A DNA stretch of 64,000 nt from Verrucomicrobiota bacterium (GTDB taxonomy: Bacteria > Verrucomicrobiota > Verrucomicrobiia > Chthoniobacterales > Chthoniobacteraceae): positions 22,154 through 86,153 of the forward strand of contig QQND01000002.1 of the NCBI GenBank assembly GCA_003402745.1, in the 5' to 3' direction. A program made the position numbers and the translations under genes. The stretch's first letter is position 1; every line of letters starts with the position of its first letter. Below are positions 34,907 through 43,676 of the stretch, in pieces. Under the pieces are notes generated by a model, which saw only the letters and a list, made by a program, of their open reading frames with translations, had not been told where the DNA came from and did no database searches.

Positions 34907-37339
34907 ATGACCGCCAGCCCGGAAATCATTCGTTGCCTCGTCCTACTTTGCGCATTTGCTCTAAGCCCCGTTGCAGGTGCAGACGTGCTGCGTATTTTTC
35001 CGGAGAAAATTGACATTCATCCGCATGCTGCAAGCCAGCGGGTTGTCGTCACGCTTACGGATGCGCGTGGCGTGAGCAGCGATGTGACGAGCGAGGCAAG
35101 CGTGACATTGGAGGATACACGCCTTGCTCGATGGCAGGATGGGGTGCTGAATGCTTCAGCCTCGGGCCAGACGCGTCTGCTGGTCGAGCACGCAGGACTC
35201 AGCGCGAGAGCGGGCGTAAAGGTGAACGGCTCTGCAGAAGCGGCTTGGCCGTCGTTTCAAAACGAGGTGGTGCCGGTGCTGATGCGTTACGGTTGCAGTT
35301 CCGGGGGGTGCCACGGCGCAACCCGGGGCAAGGATGGATTCCGTCTCTCGCTTTTTGGTTATGACCCCGATGCCGACCACTTTCGGCTGACGCGAGAATT
35401 TGTGAATCGCCGCGTAAACGTGGCGCTTCCACAGGAGAGTCTGCTGCTCAAAAAAAGCGCCGGTACAGTGCCGCATGGGGGCGGAAAAAAGCTCACACCT
35501 ACTGATCCGAACTTCGACCTTCTACGGGAATGGATTGCCGCCGGCGCTCCGAGAAGCCCAGCCGATGAGGCGCATATGAGCAGCGTTTGTGTGTATCCCG
35601 CCGATCTCACGCTGGATGCTGAAGGCCAGAATCATCGTGTTGTCGTGATGGGCAGCTTTACCGATGGCTCGCAGCGGGATGTCACGCACCTTAGCATTTT
35701 AGAAAGTTCCGACGACTCCATCGTTAGCGTCACCCGAGAAGGCATTCTCAGCAGTCACCGGCGTGGAGAGGTTTTTGTCTCAGTGCGCCTGCCGTCGTTC
35801 ATCAGCGGGGTGCGCGTGGATGTCGTGCCGGGCCAGCAAGCGCCCGCTCCGCTCGCGCAGTCGTGGAATTTTATTGATGAACCGGTCTATGCACGACTGT
35901 CGAAGCTGCGCATGACACCTGCGGAAGTGTGCAGCGATGACGACTTCGTACGCCGCGTTTTCATCGATGCCATCGGCCTGCTGCCCAGTCTTGCGGAAAC
36001 GCAGGAGTTTCGAAACGACACACGCAGCGATAAACGTGCGCAACTTGTCGACCGCTTGCTTGCGCGGCCTGAATTCACGGATCTTTGGACGATGAAGTGG
36101 GGCGAGCGCCTCCAGGCACGTAGCATTGTATCGGCCTCCGCTTCCCACCAAAAGGCGACGGTGCGCTACACCGAGTGGCTGCACCGACAAATCGAAAGCG
36201 AGACGCCGATGAACGAAGTTATTCACCGTCTTGTGGCGGCGAAAGGCACTTGGATTGAAAACCCAGAGAGCAATTTCTACCGAGAGCGCGACCCGAAAGT
36301 GCTCATGGAAAATATGGCCCAACTGTTCCTCGGAGCGCGCATCCAGTGCGCCCAGTGCCATAATCATCCGTTCGACCGGTGGACCCAAAACGACTACTAC
36401 GGAATGGTCGCATTTTTCGCACGGACGCAGAAAAAAAGCTGCGAGGACATGATGGACGTTCTTGTCTACGAAGCGCCTAGCGGCGAGACGAGCCATCCCG
36501 TAACGCAGAAGCTGGTCGTTCCGAAGTTTCTTGGTGGCGAGCATGCTACCACCGCCGGCCGTGAACGCCGCAAAGTCCTCGCGGACTGGCTTACGGCACC
36601 GGACAATCGTCTGGTCGCGCGGAACCTCGCCAACATCTACTGGCAGCATTTCTTCGGCGTTGGAATCATCGATCCAGTCGACGACGCCCGCGTTTCCAAC
36701 CCGCCTTCAAACCCCGAACTGCTTGAAGCGCTCGCCGCGCGTCTTGTGGAAGTTGGCTTCAAACCACGTGCGCTGATCCGAGACATTCTCCTCTCTCGGA
36801 CTTATCAGCATTCTTCGGTGGAAAATGAAACCAACCGTGCCGACACCCGTAATTTTTCTCACTCCTACCCGCGCCGCATGCTCGCGGAAGTGCTGTGGGA
36901 CTGCCTCACGCAAGCCACGGGATACTACAATGACGGGTTTTACTTTGAGCGCCCTGGTACCAGAGCCGTGCAGATAGGCGACGGCGGAATTACCACAACC
37001 TTTCTCTCGACTTTTGGCCGCTCCAAGCGTGAGACGCCCTGCACCTGCGAGGTCAAATCGCAGCCAACGCTCTCTCAAGCGCTCAGCCTGATCAACGGCA
37101 GCAACATTACCAATTGCATCGAACGAGGCAAAAATCTCCCTGCCTGGACTGCCACGAGCGGCGATCCACAGGAAGTTATCCGCAAGCTCTATCTCACCAG
37201 CCTTTCGCGTTTGCCCTCTGATTTTGAAACCGCGGCCTTTGCCGAAACGCTCCGTACGCGCCCAGCCGGTCCCAGTGTTGCGCTGCAGGACATTTTTTGG
37301 GCTGTGTTGAATTCGAATGAATTTCTCTTCAATCACTGA
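34907..37339 (+). CDS. DUF1549/DUF1553 protein with Ig-like and haem-like motifs
   Basis: An 810-residue secreted protein (signal peptide to about residue 25). Order of parts: Ig-like/Big2 module (about 28-105), haem-like CSSGGCHG (C-x4-C-H) near 126 followed by FRLSLFGYDP, a second Ig-like module (about 230-305), DUF1549 (DDFVRRVFIDAIGLLPS near 345, MKWGERLQA near 396), a C-A-Q-C-H motif (QCAQCHNHPFDRW near 483) and DUF1553 (LADWLTAPDNRLVARNLAN near 560, FGVGIIDPVDDAR near 583). This is the usual PVC architecture for such periplasmic redox-type proteins. It sits nine bases after the PPC gene and six before the cytochrome-WD40 gene. Confidence 0.9.
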   Translation: MTASPEIIRCLVLLCAFALSPVAGADVLRIFPEKIDIHPHAASQRVVVTLTDARGVSSDVTSEASVTLEDTRLARWQDGVLNASASGQTRLLVEHAGLSARAGVKVNGSAEAAWPSFQNEVVPVLMRYGCSSGGCHGATRGKDGFRLSLFGYDPDADHFRLTREFVNRRVNVALPQESLLLKKSAGTVPHGGGKKLTPTDPNFDLLREWIAAGAPRSPADEAHMSSVCVYPADLTLDAEGQNHRVVVMGSFTDGSQRDVTHLSILESSDDSIVSVTREGILSSHRRGEVFVSVRLPSFISGVRVDVVPGQQAPAPLAQSWNFIDEPVYARLSKLRMTPAEVCSDDDFVRRVFIDAIGLLPSLAETQEFRNDTRSDKRAQLVDRLLARPEFTDLWTMKWGERLQARSIVSASASHQKATVRYTEWLHRQIESETPMNEVIHRLVAAKGTWIENPESNFYRERDPKVLMENMAQLFLGARIQCAQCHNHPFDRWTQNDYYGMVAFFARTQKKSCEDMMDVLVYEAPSGETSHPVTQKLVVPKFLGGEHATTAGRERRKVLADWLTAPDNRLVARNLANIYWQHFFGVGIIDPVDDARVSNPPSNPELLEALAARLVEVGFKPRALIRDILLSRTYQHSSVENETNRADTRNFSHSYPRRMLAEVLWDCLTQATGYYNDGFYFERPGTRAVQIGDGGITTTFLSTFGRSKRETPCTCEVKSQPTLSQALSLINGSNITNCIERGKNLPAWTATSGDPQEVIRKLYLTSLSRLPSDFETAAFAETLRTRPAGPSVALQDIFWAVLNSNEFLFNH

Positions 37340-37345
37340 TCGCGC

Positions 37346-38725
37346 ATGAGACGAATCGCCACCTCGATCATCCTCGCTTCGCTCTGCACTTTACCGGTGT
37401 ATGGCGCGGAGGCGCGCAATTTTGAAGACCATATTCTACCTCTTTTGCGTGAGCACTGTGCGAACTGTCACCGCCCAGGGAAGACCCGCGGCGGGCTGGA
37501 TGTCACCACCATGGAGAAGCTTGAGAAAGGCGGCTCGGCAGGTCCTGCCGTCATTTCCGGGCTCGCTGAAAACAGCCCTTTATTTCGCGCGATCTCCCAT
37601 ATTGGCAACGAAGAGGCCATGCCTCCCGAGCAGGACAAACTGCCTCCCCACATCCTCGCTGCCTTTAAGCTGTGGATTGAGGGCGGACTCAAACCGACCG
37701 CCAGCGGGCTCGCTAGGGAGTCCCGCGCCGTGGTACAGTTGACCGTGGATGCGGCCACACTCGGTGCACCAGCCACACCGCCTGTATTTATCAGAAGTCT
37801 CCCGCCGCGTGCGGACGCACCCCAGCTCGTGCGAGGCCTGCCCGTCATGGCTCTCGCCGCTAATCCTTGGGCGCCCATTATTGCCGTTGGTGGCCAAGAT
37901 GAAACTGTGCTTCACGACCTCTCCGACGGACACCGTATTGGTGCGTTGCCCTTCGCCGCAGGCGAGGTTCGCGTGCTGCGATTTAGTCGCAACGGCCAGG
38001 TGCTCCTCGTAGGCGGTGGACGGCCTACTGCTTCAGGGAAAGTGCAACTCGTTGAACTCCAGACTGGAAAATCTCTTACGACTGTTGGGGATGACTTCGA
38101 TGTCGTGCTCGCGGCGGATCTTAGCCCCGACCAAAGCCTCGTTGCGACCGCCGGTCCCGAAAAGCTCGTGCGCGTTTATCGAGTGGCTGATGGAGTCCTG
38201 GTTTGGACTCTGAAGAGACACGCCGACTTCATCACGAGTCTCGAATTTTCGCCTGATGGCAAACATCTTGCGAGTGCAGACCGGGCGGGTGGAATCTTTA
38301 TCACTGACGCCAGCAAAGGCGAAAATCCTCGGCTTCTCGCCGGTGCCACGGACGCGGTGAATCAACTTGCATGGCGCAGCGATGCCCGCTCCCTCGCTGC
38401 GGCCTGTGGCGATGGTCAGGCACTGCTCTACGACCCCGCAAGTGCGCGTCTCGTGGCCAAATGGGCGGCGCACGAAGGCGGTTGTCTCAGCATCGCATAC
38501 AGCCGCGAAGGGTCGTTGCTCACCGGCGGGCACGATGCTAGCGCAAGCCTCTGGAAGGAGAGCGGCGACCGAATCTCCCAGTTCAAGAACTGCGACACAG
38601 CCGCTTTTCGCGTGGGATTCACGAGCGCCCAGAACCCTCTGGTTGGCGACTGGTCCGGCGATGTGCGTGAGTGGACACCCGAGGGCTATGAGGTTCGTGT
38701 TTTTTCGGCGCGCGTCCGTAACTGA
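37346..38725 (+). CDS. Planctomycete-type cytochrome c domain plus WD40 propeller protein
   Basis: A 459-residue protein with signal peptide (MRRIATSIILASLCTLPVYG). The haem motif C-A-N-C-H near residue 39 (LREHCANCHRPGKTRGGLD) and MPPEQDKLP near 93 mark the PSCyt1 domain; the remaining about 330 residues are WD40/propeller repeats (DETVLHDLSDGHRIGALPF, PEKLVRVYRVADGVLVWTL, HADFITSLEFSPDGKHLAS, HDASASLWKESGDRISQF). Such proteins are probably exported electron-transfer or sensory scaffolds. It is the last gene of the DUF1501 block. Confidence 0.88.
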   Translation: MRRIATSIILASLCTLPVYGAEARNFEDHILPLLREHCANCHRPGKTRGGLDVTTMEKLEKGGSAGPAVISGLAENSPLFRAISHIGNEEAMPPEQDKLPPHILAAFKLWIEGGLKPTASGLARESRAVVQLTVDAATLGAPATPPVFIRSLPPRADAPQLVRGLPVMALAANPWAPIIAVGGQDETVLHDLSDGHRIGALPFAAGEVRVLRFSRNGQVLLVGGGRPTASGKVQLVELQTGKSLTTVGDDFDVVLAADLSPDQSLVATAGPEKLVRVYRVADGVLVWTLKRHADFITSLEFSPDGKHLASADRAGGIFITDASKGENPRLLAGATDAVNQLAWRSDARSLAAACGDGQALLYDPASARLVAKWAAHEGGCLSIAYSREGSLLTGGHDASASLWKESGDRISQFKNCDTAAFRVGFTSAQNPLVGDWSGDVREWTPEGYEVRVFSARVRN

Positions 38726-38957
38726 GCGATTTTAGTGCGCCGCGCGATGCTCCTGCGCACGGGCGCTGCGGAGTGGGGGGGCGCCGTTAAAGATGGCGGA
38801 GGGTTTTGGCAGGAGAGCGTTCATCAGCCCAAGGGGGGTAAGCATTAGATTTTTAGATTGCGCTGGATTTGTCGTTTTCTGTTGCAAAAAGCGTTCGGAG
38901 ATTGGACGGCGCGGTAAAACGCTGGTTCTTGGCTGGGGGAAACGCTAGGCAGGTCAG

Positions 38958-41129
38958 ATGCAATGGAGTATCCCCCTGATTTTATCCTCGGCCATCGCCG
39001 CGCTCGGTGCTGATTCCAATTGGAGCGAATATCTCGGAGACAAAGGCGCCACGCATTATTCGAGCCTCCGGCAAATCACCCCGGAGAACGTCGCGCGTCT
39101 CCAAGCGGTGTGGACCTATCATGCCGGAGGCGCGTCTCCCCAGAACCGTTCCCAGATTCAGTGTAATCCGCTCATCCTTGAGGGAATCCTGTACGGTACG
39201 ACGCCGGACCAGCAGGTTTTTGCACTGGAAGCCGCCTCTGGCAAGGAGCTTTGGCGATTTAACCCTGGGGACTGCCAAGGCATTACCAAGGGGGGAGTCA
39301 ACCGGGGGCTGATGTTTTGGACCGACAAAGCCAACCCTGCCGACCAGCGGGTGTTGTATGCCAATGACCACTTTTTACACGCGCTGGATGCGCGCACGGG
39401 TAAGCGGATCGACTCCTTTGGGAAAGCCGGGTCAGTGGAGCTCAAGAACGATCTTGGTCGGGATATCGGCGGCCTTGCTCTGGGGGTGAGTTCGCCTGGA
39501 GTGATCTACGGGGATCTTTTGATTTTGGGGATGCGAGTGGGAGAGGGGCCTGCTCCGGCGGCGCCGGGGCCGATTCGGGCTTTTAACGTGCGCACGGGGG
39601 CGCTCGCCTGGCGTTTTAACACGATTCCGCAGCCCGGGGAGGTCGGTTATGAAACTTGGCCGCCCAACGCCTACAAGCACATCGGGGGGGCCAATGTTTG
39701 GACGGGTTTTGCTTTGGATGAAAAGCGGGGGATTGTGTTTTGTCCGACAGGGTCGGCTGCGTTTGACTTTTGGGGAGGGAACAGGCTTGGGGACAACCTG
39801 TATGCAAACTGCCTGATTGCCTTGGATGCCCAGACAGGAAAACGGCTCTGGCACCGGCAATTCGTTCACCACGACCTCTGGGACCGGGACTTGCCGGCTC
39901 CGCCCACGCTGGTGACGGTGAAAAAGGATGGCAAAAGCATCGACGCAGTGGCGCAGGTGACAAAATCGGGGCACGTGTTTGTGTTCAACCGTGAAACAGG
40001 AGAGCCGGTGTTCCCGATTAAAGAGGTGCCTGTTCCTGCCTCGGATTTGCAGGGGGAGTCTGCCTCGCCCACACAACCGTTACCCCTCAGGCCGGAGCCT
40101 TTCGCGCGGCAGCTGTTTTCTTACAACGAGATAACAGACATCTCACCTGAATCGCACCGGGAGGTTTTGGAGCGGTTTTCAAAACTGCGCCCGCATGTCC
40201 CTTTTGCGCCTCCAAGCAAAGAGGGGACCCTGATTTTCCCAGGGTACGACGGGGGCGCCGAGTGGGGCGGAGCCGCAGCCGACCCTGAAGGCGTGTTGTA
40301 CGTAAACGCCAACGAAATGGCGTGGATACTCACGATGGTGGAGACAAAATCGAAGGGAGAGGCCTCCAACGCGACGGGGGAGAGCATTTACACACAGATC
40401 TGCGCCGCCTGTCACGGGATCGACCAGATGGGCAATAAGGCTCAAAACGTGCCGCCGCTCACCGGGATAGAGCAGCGTCTCAAAAAAGCAGACATTCTGG
40501 CGCTGCTCAAAACGGGCAAAGGGGTGATGCCGGCTTTCGGGTTCCTTTCGGAAGGACAGCAAAACATGGTGGCCGACCATCTTTTGGGCGTCTCTCCCGG
40601 GGGCGCGACCGCCCCCAGCATTCGCGGCGCCGCCCCAGCAGGTGGCGCTAACGAGCGCGGGCGCAAGGAGGAGATGGCGGAGGCTGATGTGCTTGGAATT
40701 ATTCCCTACACCACCACGGGCTACAACCGCTTCCTGGATTCCAAGGGGTACCCCGCGGTCAAACCGCCCTGGGGCACGTTAAATGCCATTAATCTCAACA
40801 CCGGCGAAACGCTCTGGAAAGTCCCCTTGGGAGAGTTTCCCGAATTGACCGCGCAGGGAATTCCCAAGACTGGAACAGAAAATTATGGGGGACCGGCGGT
40901 AACGGCGGGCGGGCTCTTGTTTATTGCTGCGAGCCGGGATGAGTTTTTTCGTGCATTTGACCGTAAGACAGGCCGGGAGCTTTGGAAAACGAAGCTTCCG
41001 GCCGCAGGATACGCGACGCCTTCGGTGTATTCGATCCGAGGCAGGCAGTACGTAGTGATCGCTTGCGGGGGTGGGAAGATTGGCACGAAAAGCGGGGATG
41101 CGTACATGGCGTTCGCCTTGCCTGAGTAG
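38958..41129 (+). CDS. PQQ-dependent dehydrogenase with inserted cytochrome c domain
   Basis: A 723-residue periplasmic enzyme with signal peptide (MQWSIPLILSSAIAALGA). It starts WSEYLGDKGATHYSSLRQI and then DQVFALEAASGKELWRF, typical of membrane-type PQQ glucose/alcohol dehydrogenases (eight-bladed propeller). DKANPADQRVLYANDHFLHAL and the VWTGFALDEKRGIVFCPTG and WGGAAADPEGVLYVNANEM signatures are family-like. A c-type cytochrome, with C-A-A-C-H near 483 (YTQICAACHGIDQMG) and MPAF near 528, lies between propeller blades before the last blades (RFLDSKGYPAVKPPWGTLNA) resume. Electrons could therefore pass directly from PQQ to haem. The substrate cannot be read. No PQQ biosynthesis genes are in the window. 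Confidence 0.9.
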   Translation: MQWSIPLILSSAIAALGADSNWSEYLGDKGATHYSSLRQITPENVARLQAVWTYHAGGASPQNRSQIQCNPLILEGILYGTTPDQQVFALEAASGKELWRFNPGDCQGITKGGVNRGLMFWTDKANPADQRVLYANDHFLHALDARTGKRIDSFGKAGSVELKNDLGRDIGGLALGVSSPGVIYGDLLILGMRVGEGPAPAAPGPIRAFNVRTGALAWRFNTIPQPGEVGYETWPPNAYKHIGGANVWTGFALDEKRGIVFCPTGSAAFDFWGGNRLGDNLYANCLIALDAQTGKRLWHRQFVHHDLWDRDLPAPPTLVTVKKDGKSIDAVAQVTKSGHVFVFNRETGEPVFPIKEVPVPASDLQGESASPTQPLPLRPEPFARQLFSYNEITDISPESHREVLERFSKLRPHVPFAPPSKEGTLIFPGYDGGAEWGGAAADPEGVLYVNANEMAWILTMVETKSKGEASNATGESIYTQICAACHGIDQMGNKAQNVPPLTGIEQRLKKADILALLKTGKGVMPAFGFLSEGQQNMVADHLLGVSPGGATAPSIRGAAPAGGANERGRKEEMAEADVLGIIPYTTTGYNRFLDSKGYPAVKPPWGTLNAINLNTGETLWKVPLGEFPELTAQGIPKTGTENYGGPAVTAGGLLFIAASRDEFFRAFDRKTGRELWKTKLPAAGYATPSVYSIRGRQYVVIACGGGKIGTKSGDAYMAFALPE

Positions 41130-41160
41130 AGTTGGAGATTGCAGCCCGACTGACAACGCT

Positions 41161-41328
41161 ATGAAAACCAGGTCTGTTTTTTTCTCGCTGCGATGAGCGT
41201 ATCCGCAATGTACGCCGCCGAATCGCTTGCCCCGGCGAAGCCCGTTTTAAGAATTGTTCCCGGCCAGGTAATTGTTCCCACCGATGGGATGCGCAGGATC
41301 TGGGGCGAATTAGTCAGCGTGGATTTAA
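41161..41328 (+). pseudogene. 5' remnant of a secreted-protein gene, frameshifted and truncated
   Basis: ATG at 41161 begins MKTRSVFFSLR and stops at once. If one more T is placed in the T7 run at 41177-41183, the frame continues MKTRSVFFLAAMSVSAMYAAESLAPAK and VLRIVPGQVIVPTDGMRRI, a good signal peptide and mature start. The restored frame ends where the transposase fragment begins (about 41329). The full gene is not recognised, but it appears to have been cut by an IS66-type insertion, and only its start remains. Confidence 0.65.
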
Positions 41329-41532
41329 AAACGTTCGGGTCCGAAGATTGCGGCGCTGCTGTCTGTGCTGGAAACTTGCAAGCGGCTTAAAATCAATGTC
41401 CGCGAATACCTTCTGGATGTGCTGCCGCAGCTTGCCTACCGGGAGATGCGTCCCGAGGTGCGCGACTTGAAGCCGGTTGCCGAGCTGACTCCGGAGGCAT
41501 GGTTGCTCGCCCGCCCCTCGCAGGCCCAGTAG
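41329..41532 (+). pseudogene. C-terminal remnant of an IS66-family transposase
   Basis: A 67-codon frame without start codon (it follows a stop at 41326-41328) reads KRSGPKIAALLSVLETCKRL, then KINVREYLLDVLPQLAYREM and ends TPEAWLLARPSQAQ. This matches the very C-terminal IS66 transposase domain, which has a conserved helix with ...AxLxSLxxTCKRLxIDxxxYLxDVL... and a terminal TPxxW box. The rest of the transposase and the other IS66 genes (TnpA/TnpB) are absent. It is joined directly to the truncated secreted-protein gene. Confidence 0.8.
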
Positions 41533-42136
41533 AGCGCGCCTTTTGGGAGCCGGAGCCACTTCGGAAGGGGCTGGGCTGTGTTGAGAGTGGTCGTGTGGCG
41601 CCCCTGTTCACCTTGTCACAGCCCGCTGCACACGGGGAGATGCAGTTGGCTGGGCGAATACAAACAAGCCCAACCAACTCTTCCTTGGCGATGTTTGCCA
41701 CCCTTATCGCTTTTAGACCTTGGGCGAGCAGTGGGGTTAACACTAACCCCTGCCGTTTTGGAGAAAATAGACCCCCTGTAAGAGTATTGGGGCCAGTTTT
41801 TCTGGAACTTTCCGCTCCCTCTTGAGCTTTGTTAAAAAGGCGATGGGCCTTGGAACTGGCACACATCCACCGAGAGCAAAGACGGCGATTTCAATATTGG
41901 AGAGCTCGCGCAGAGGGACCCGTACAACAGCAACAACAGGTAAGCCACGGCAATGTGGTAAAGTGGAATGGCGGTGAAAGTACGGCGGGAGCCGGGGCAG
42001 GAAGCGGGCTTTTGTTTTTGTGAATAAAGTCTAGGGCGGGGCTTTGGACGGGCAGTTCGTAACCGATAGTTGCGTGGAATCGTGGCAACGCAAGAGTCGG
42101 GTATCGGGCGGGTGGAAAAGAAAATTCAAACACACA
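41533..42136. other. Decayed 600-base region downstream of the IS66 remnant
   Basis: No convincing gene. The first about 90 bases may be the non-coding right end of the IS66-type element; no terminal inverted repeat was identified. Around 41835-41941 a stop-bounded frame reads SKDGDFNIGELAQRDPYNSN, faintly similar to a calcium-binding D-x-D-G-D...E-L repeat, possibly another gene scrap. The last about 100 bases lead into the HAD-UbiA gene. Confidence 0.5.
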
Positions 42137-43621
42137 ATGACCAATTCACGGACATCGAGCGTGGGCCTAGTTTCGGCGGGGCGCGATCCGCGGCAGGTGG
42201 AGGTGGAGGGGCCTCTATTTGTGGATCTGGATGGAACGCTTGTGGCTTCCGACTTGCTTTGGGAGAGCGCTATGCTTTTTGTGGCGAAGCACCCTTTTGA
42301 GAGTTGGCGTATTTTAATTTGGTTGACGCAGGGCAAGGCGCGCTTGAAGCGGCAGCTTGCGGCGCGCTGCCTGCCAAATCCTGCGACACTGCCCTATCGG
42401 CGGGAGGTGCTTGAATTCATTCGCGCCGAGGCCGCGCGCGGGCGGGAGTTGGTGCTGGCCACGGCCGGGGACAGGAGGATCGGGGAAGCTGTGAGTAAAC
42501 ATTTCGGTTTCTTCAGGGCAGTGCTCGCCAGTGACGGGAAGCGGAATCTCTCTGGCGTTCGCAAACTAAACGCGATCCTGGCTCACACCGGGGGCGGTGG
42601 GTTTGGATATGTTGGGGATGCCGAGGTGGACTTGGAGGTTTGGGCGCGGGCGAGCGACTCTTACATTGTGTCGGAAAGTTCCCGGTTGCTGCGTGCGGCG
42701 GAGCGGGTGTGTCGGCCATGCAGGGTGTTCCCTGATGGCCAAAACAAATTTATCTCACAGGTTCGGGCTCTTCGACCCAACCAGTGGATAAAAAACCTGC
42801 TGCTCCTGGTTCCTCTCTTTGCCGCTCACAAAATGGACGATTTGACGCTTCTGCAAAGCGCTCTTCTCGCCACCGGTCTGTTTTCAGTGTGCGCCTCGGC
42901 GATTTACATTCTGAACGACCTTCTGGATATGGAGGGGGATCGGATGCATCCGAAAAAGTGCAACAGACCTTTTGCCTCGGGCGCGGTTTCCATTCCCCGT
43001 GGCATCCTGTTGAGCGGAGGGCTTCTAGCGGCTGCTTTCGCGACCTCGATTACATGGCTTCCCTCAAACTTCTCGGCGCTGCTCGGTCTTTACGTGGTTT
43101 TGACCGCAGCGTACTCCCTGTTTTTCAAGCGGCGTTTACTGCAGGACGTCTTTGTGCTTGCGGGACTGTACACGCTGCGGCTCATGGCTGGCGGGACTGC
43201 AACCGGAGTGGATCTTTCTCCCTGGCTTTTGGCGTTTGCACTCTTCTTTTTTTTGAGTCTGGCCTACCTCAAACGATACTCTGAGCTGCTTCAAATCGCA
43301 GACCGCAATCAGAGGCAGATTTCTGGCCGGAATTATGTGGCGGAGGATAACGCTCTTGTGGGGAGCGTCGGCCCGGCTAGCGGGTATCTCGCGGTGATGG
43401 TCCTTTGTTTGTATATTAACAGTTCAGCCGTTGTCGGGTATTACAGCAACCCCGCGGTGCTTTGGCTCTTGTGTCCCGTTTTTTTATACTGGATCACCCG
43501 GATGTGGTTTTTGGCGGGTCGGCGTACACTTTTGGATGATCCCGTGGTTTTTGCCGCGACTGACGGGGTGAGTCTGCTGTCAGGAGTCGCCTCTGTTTTC
43601 ATTGTGAGTGCTGCGATTTAG
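42137..43621 (+). CDS. HAD-phosphatase / UbiA prenyltransferase fusion (decaprenyl-phosphate phosphoribosyltransferase type)
   Basis: A 494-residue protein from ATG 42137 (frame open from 42044, but the extra 31 residues are not family-like). Residues about 20-200 are a HAD domain: FVDLDGTLV (D-x-D nucleophile/acid pair), VLATAGD and GYVGDAEVD. From about 205 it is a UbiA enzyme: LRPNQWIKNLLLLVPLFAAH, the prenyl-phosphate-binding N-D-x-x-D box NDLLDMEGDRMHPKKCNRPF with its Lys and Arg, and YSLFFKRRLLQDVFVL with eight to nine membrane helices. In actinobacteria such UbiA enzymes transfer phosphoribose to decaprenyl phosphate; the fused HAD could remove the 5'-phosphate. In PVC bacteria a decaprenyl-sugar donor for envelope glycans is inferred. 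The next gene is a polytopic membrane protein. Confidence 0.88.
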   Translation: MTNSRTSSVGLVSAGRDPRQVEVEGPLFVDLDGTLVASDLLWESAMLFVAKHPFESWRILIWLTQGKARLKRQLAARCLPNPATLPYRREVLEFIRAEAARGRELVLATAGDRRIGEAVSKHFGFFRAVLASDGKRNLSGVRKLNAILAHTGGGGFGYVGDAEVDLEVWARASDSYIVSESSRLLRAAERVCRPCRVFPDGQNKFISQVRALRPNQWIKNLLLLVPLFAAHKMDDLTLLQSALLATGLFSVCASAIYILNDLLDMEGDRMHPKKCNRPFASGAVSIPRGILLSGGLLAAAFATSITWLPSNFSALLGLYVVLTAAYSLFFKRRLLQDVFVLAGLYTLRLMAGGTATGVDLSPWLLAFALFFFLSLAYLKRYSELLQIADRNQRQISGRNYVAEDNALVGSVGPASGYLAVMVLCLYINSSAVVGYYSNPAVLWLLCPVFLYWITRMWFLAGRRTLLDDPVVFAATDGVSLLSGVASVFIVSAAI

Positions 43622-43676
43622 GAATGTCGGGTAGCGCCGGGCATGGTGCGCAGCGGCTTTTTATGTTTTTACTCTT

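Noticed and set aside
41835..41941. Calcium-binding-like repeat SKDGDFNIGELAQRD
   Set aside because: Only one weak repeat in a short stop-bounded frame; could be chance.
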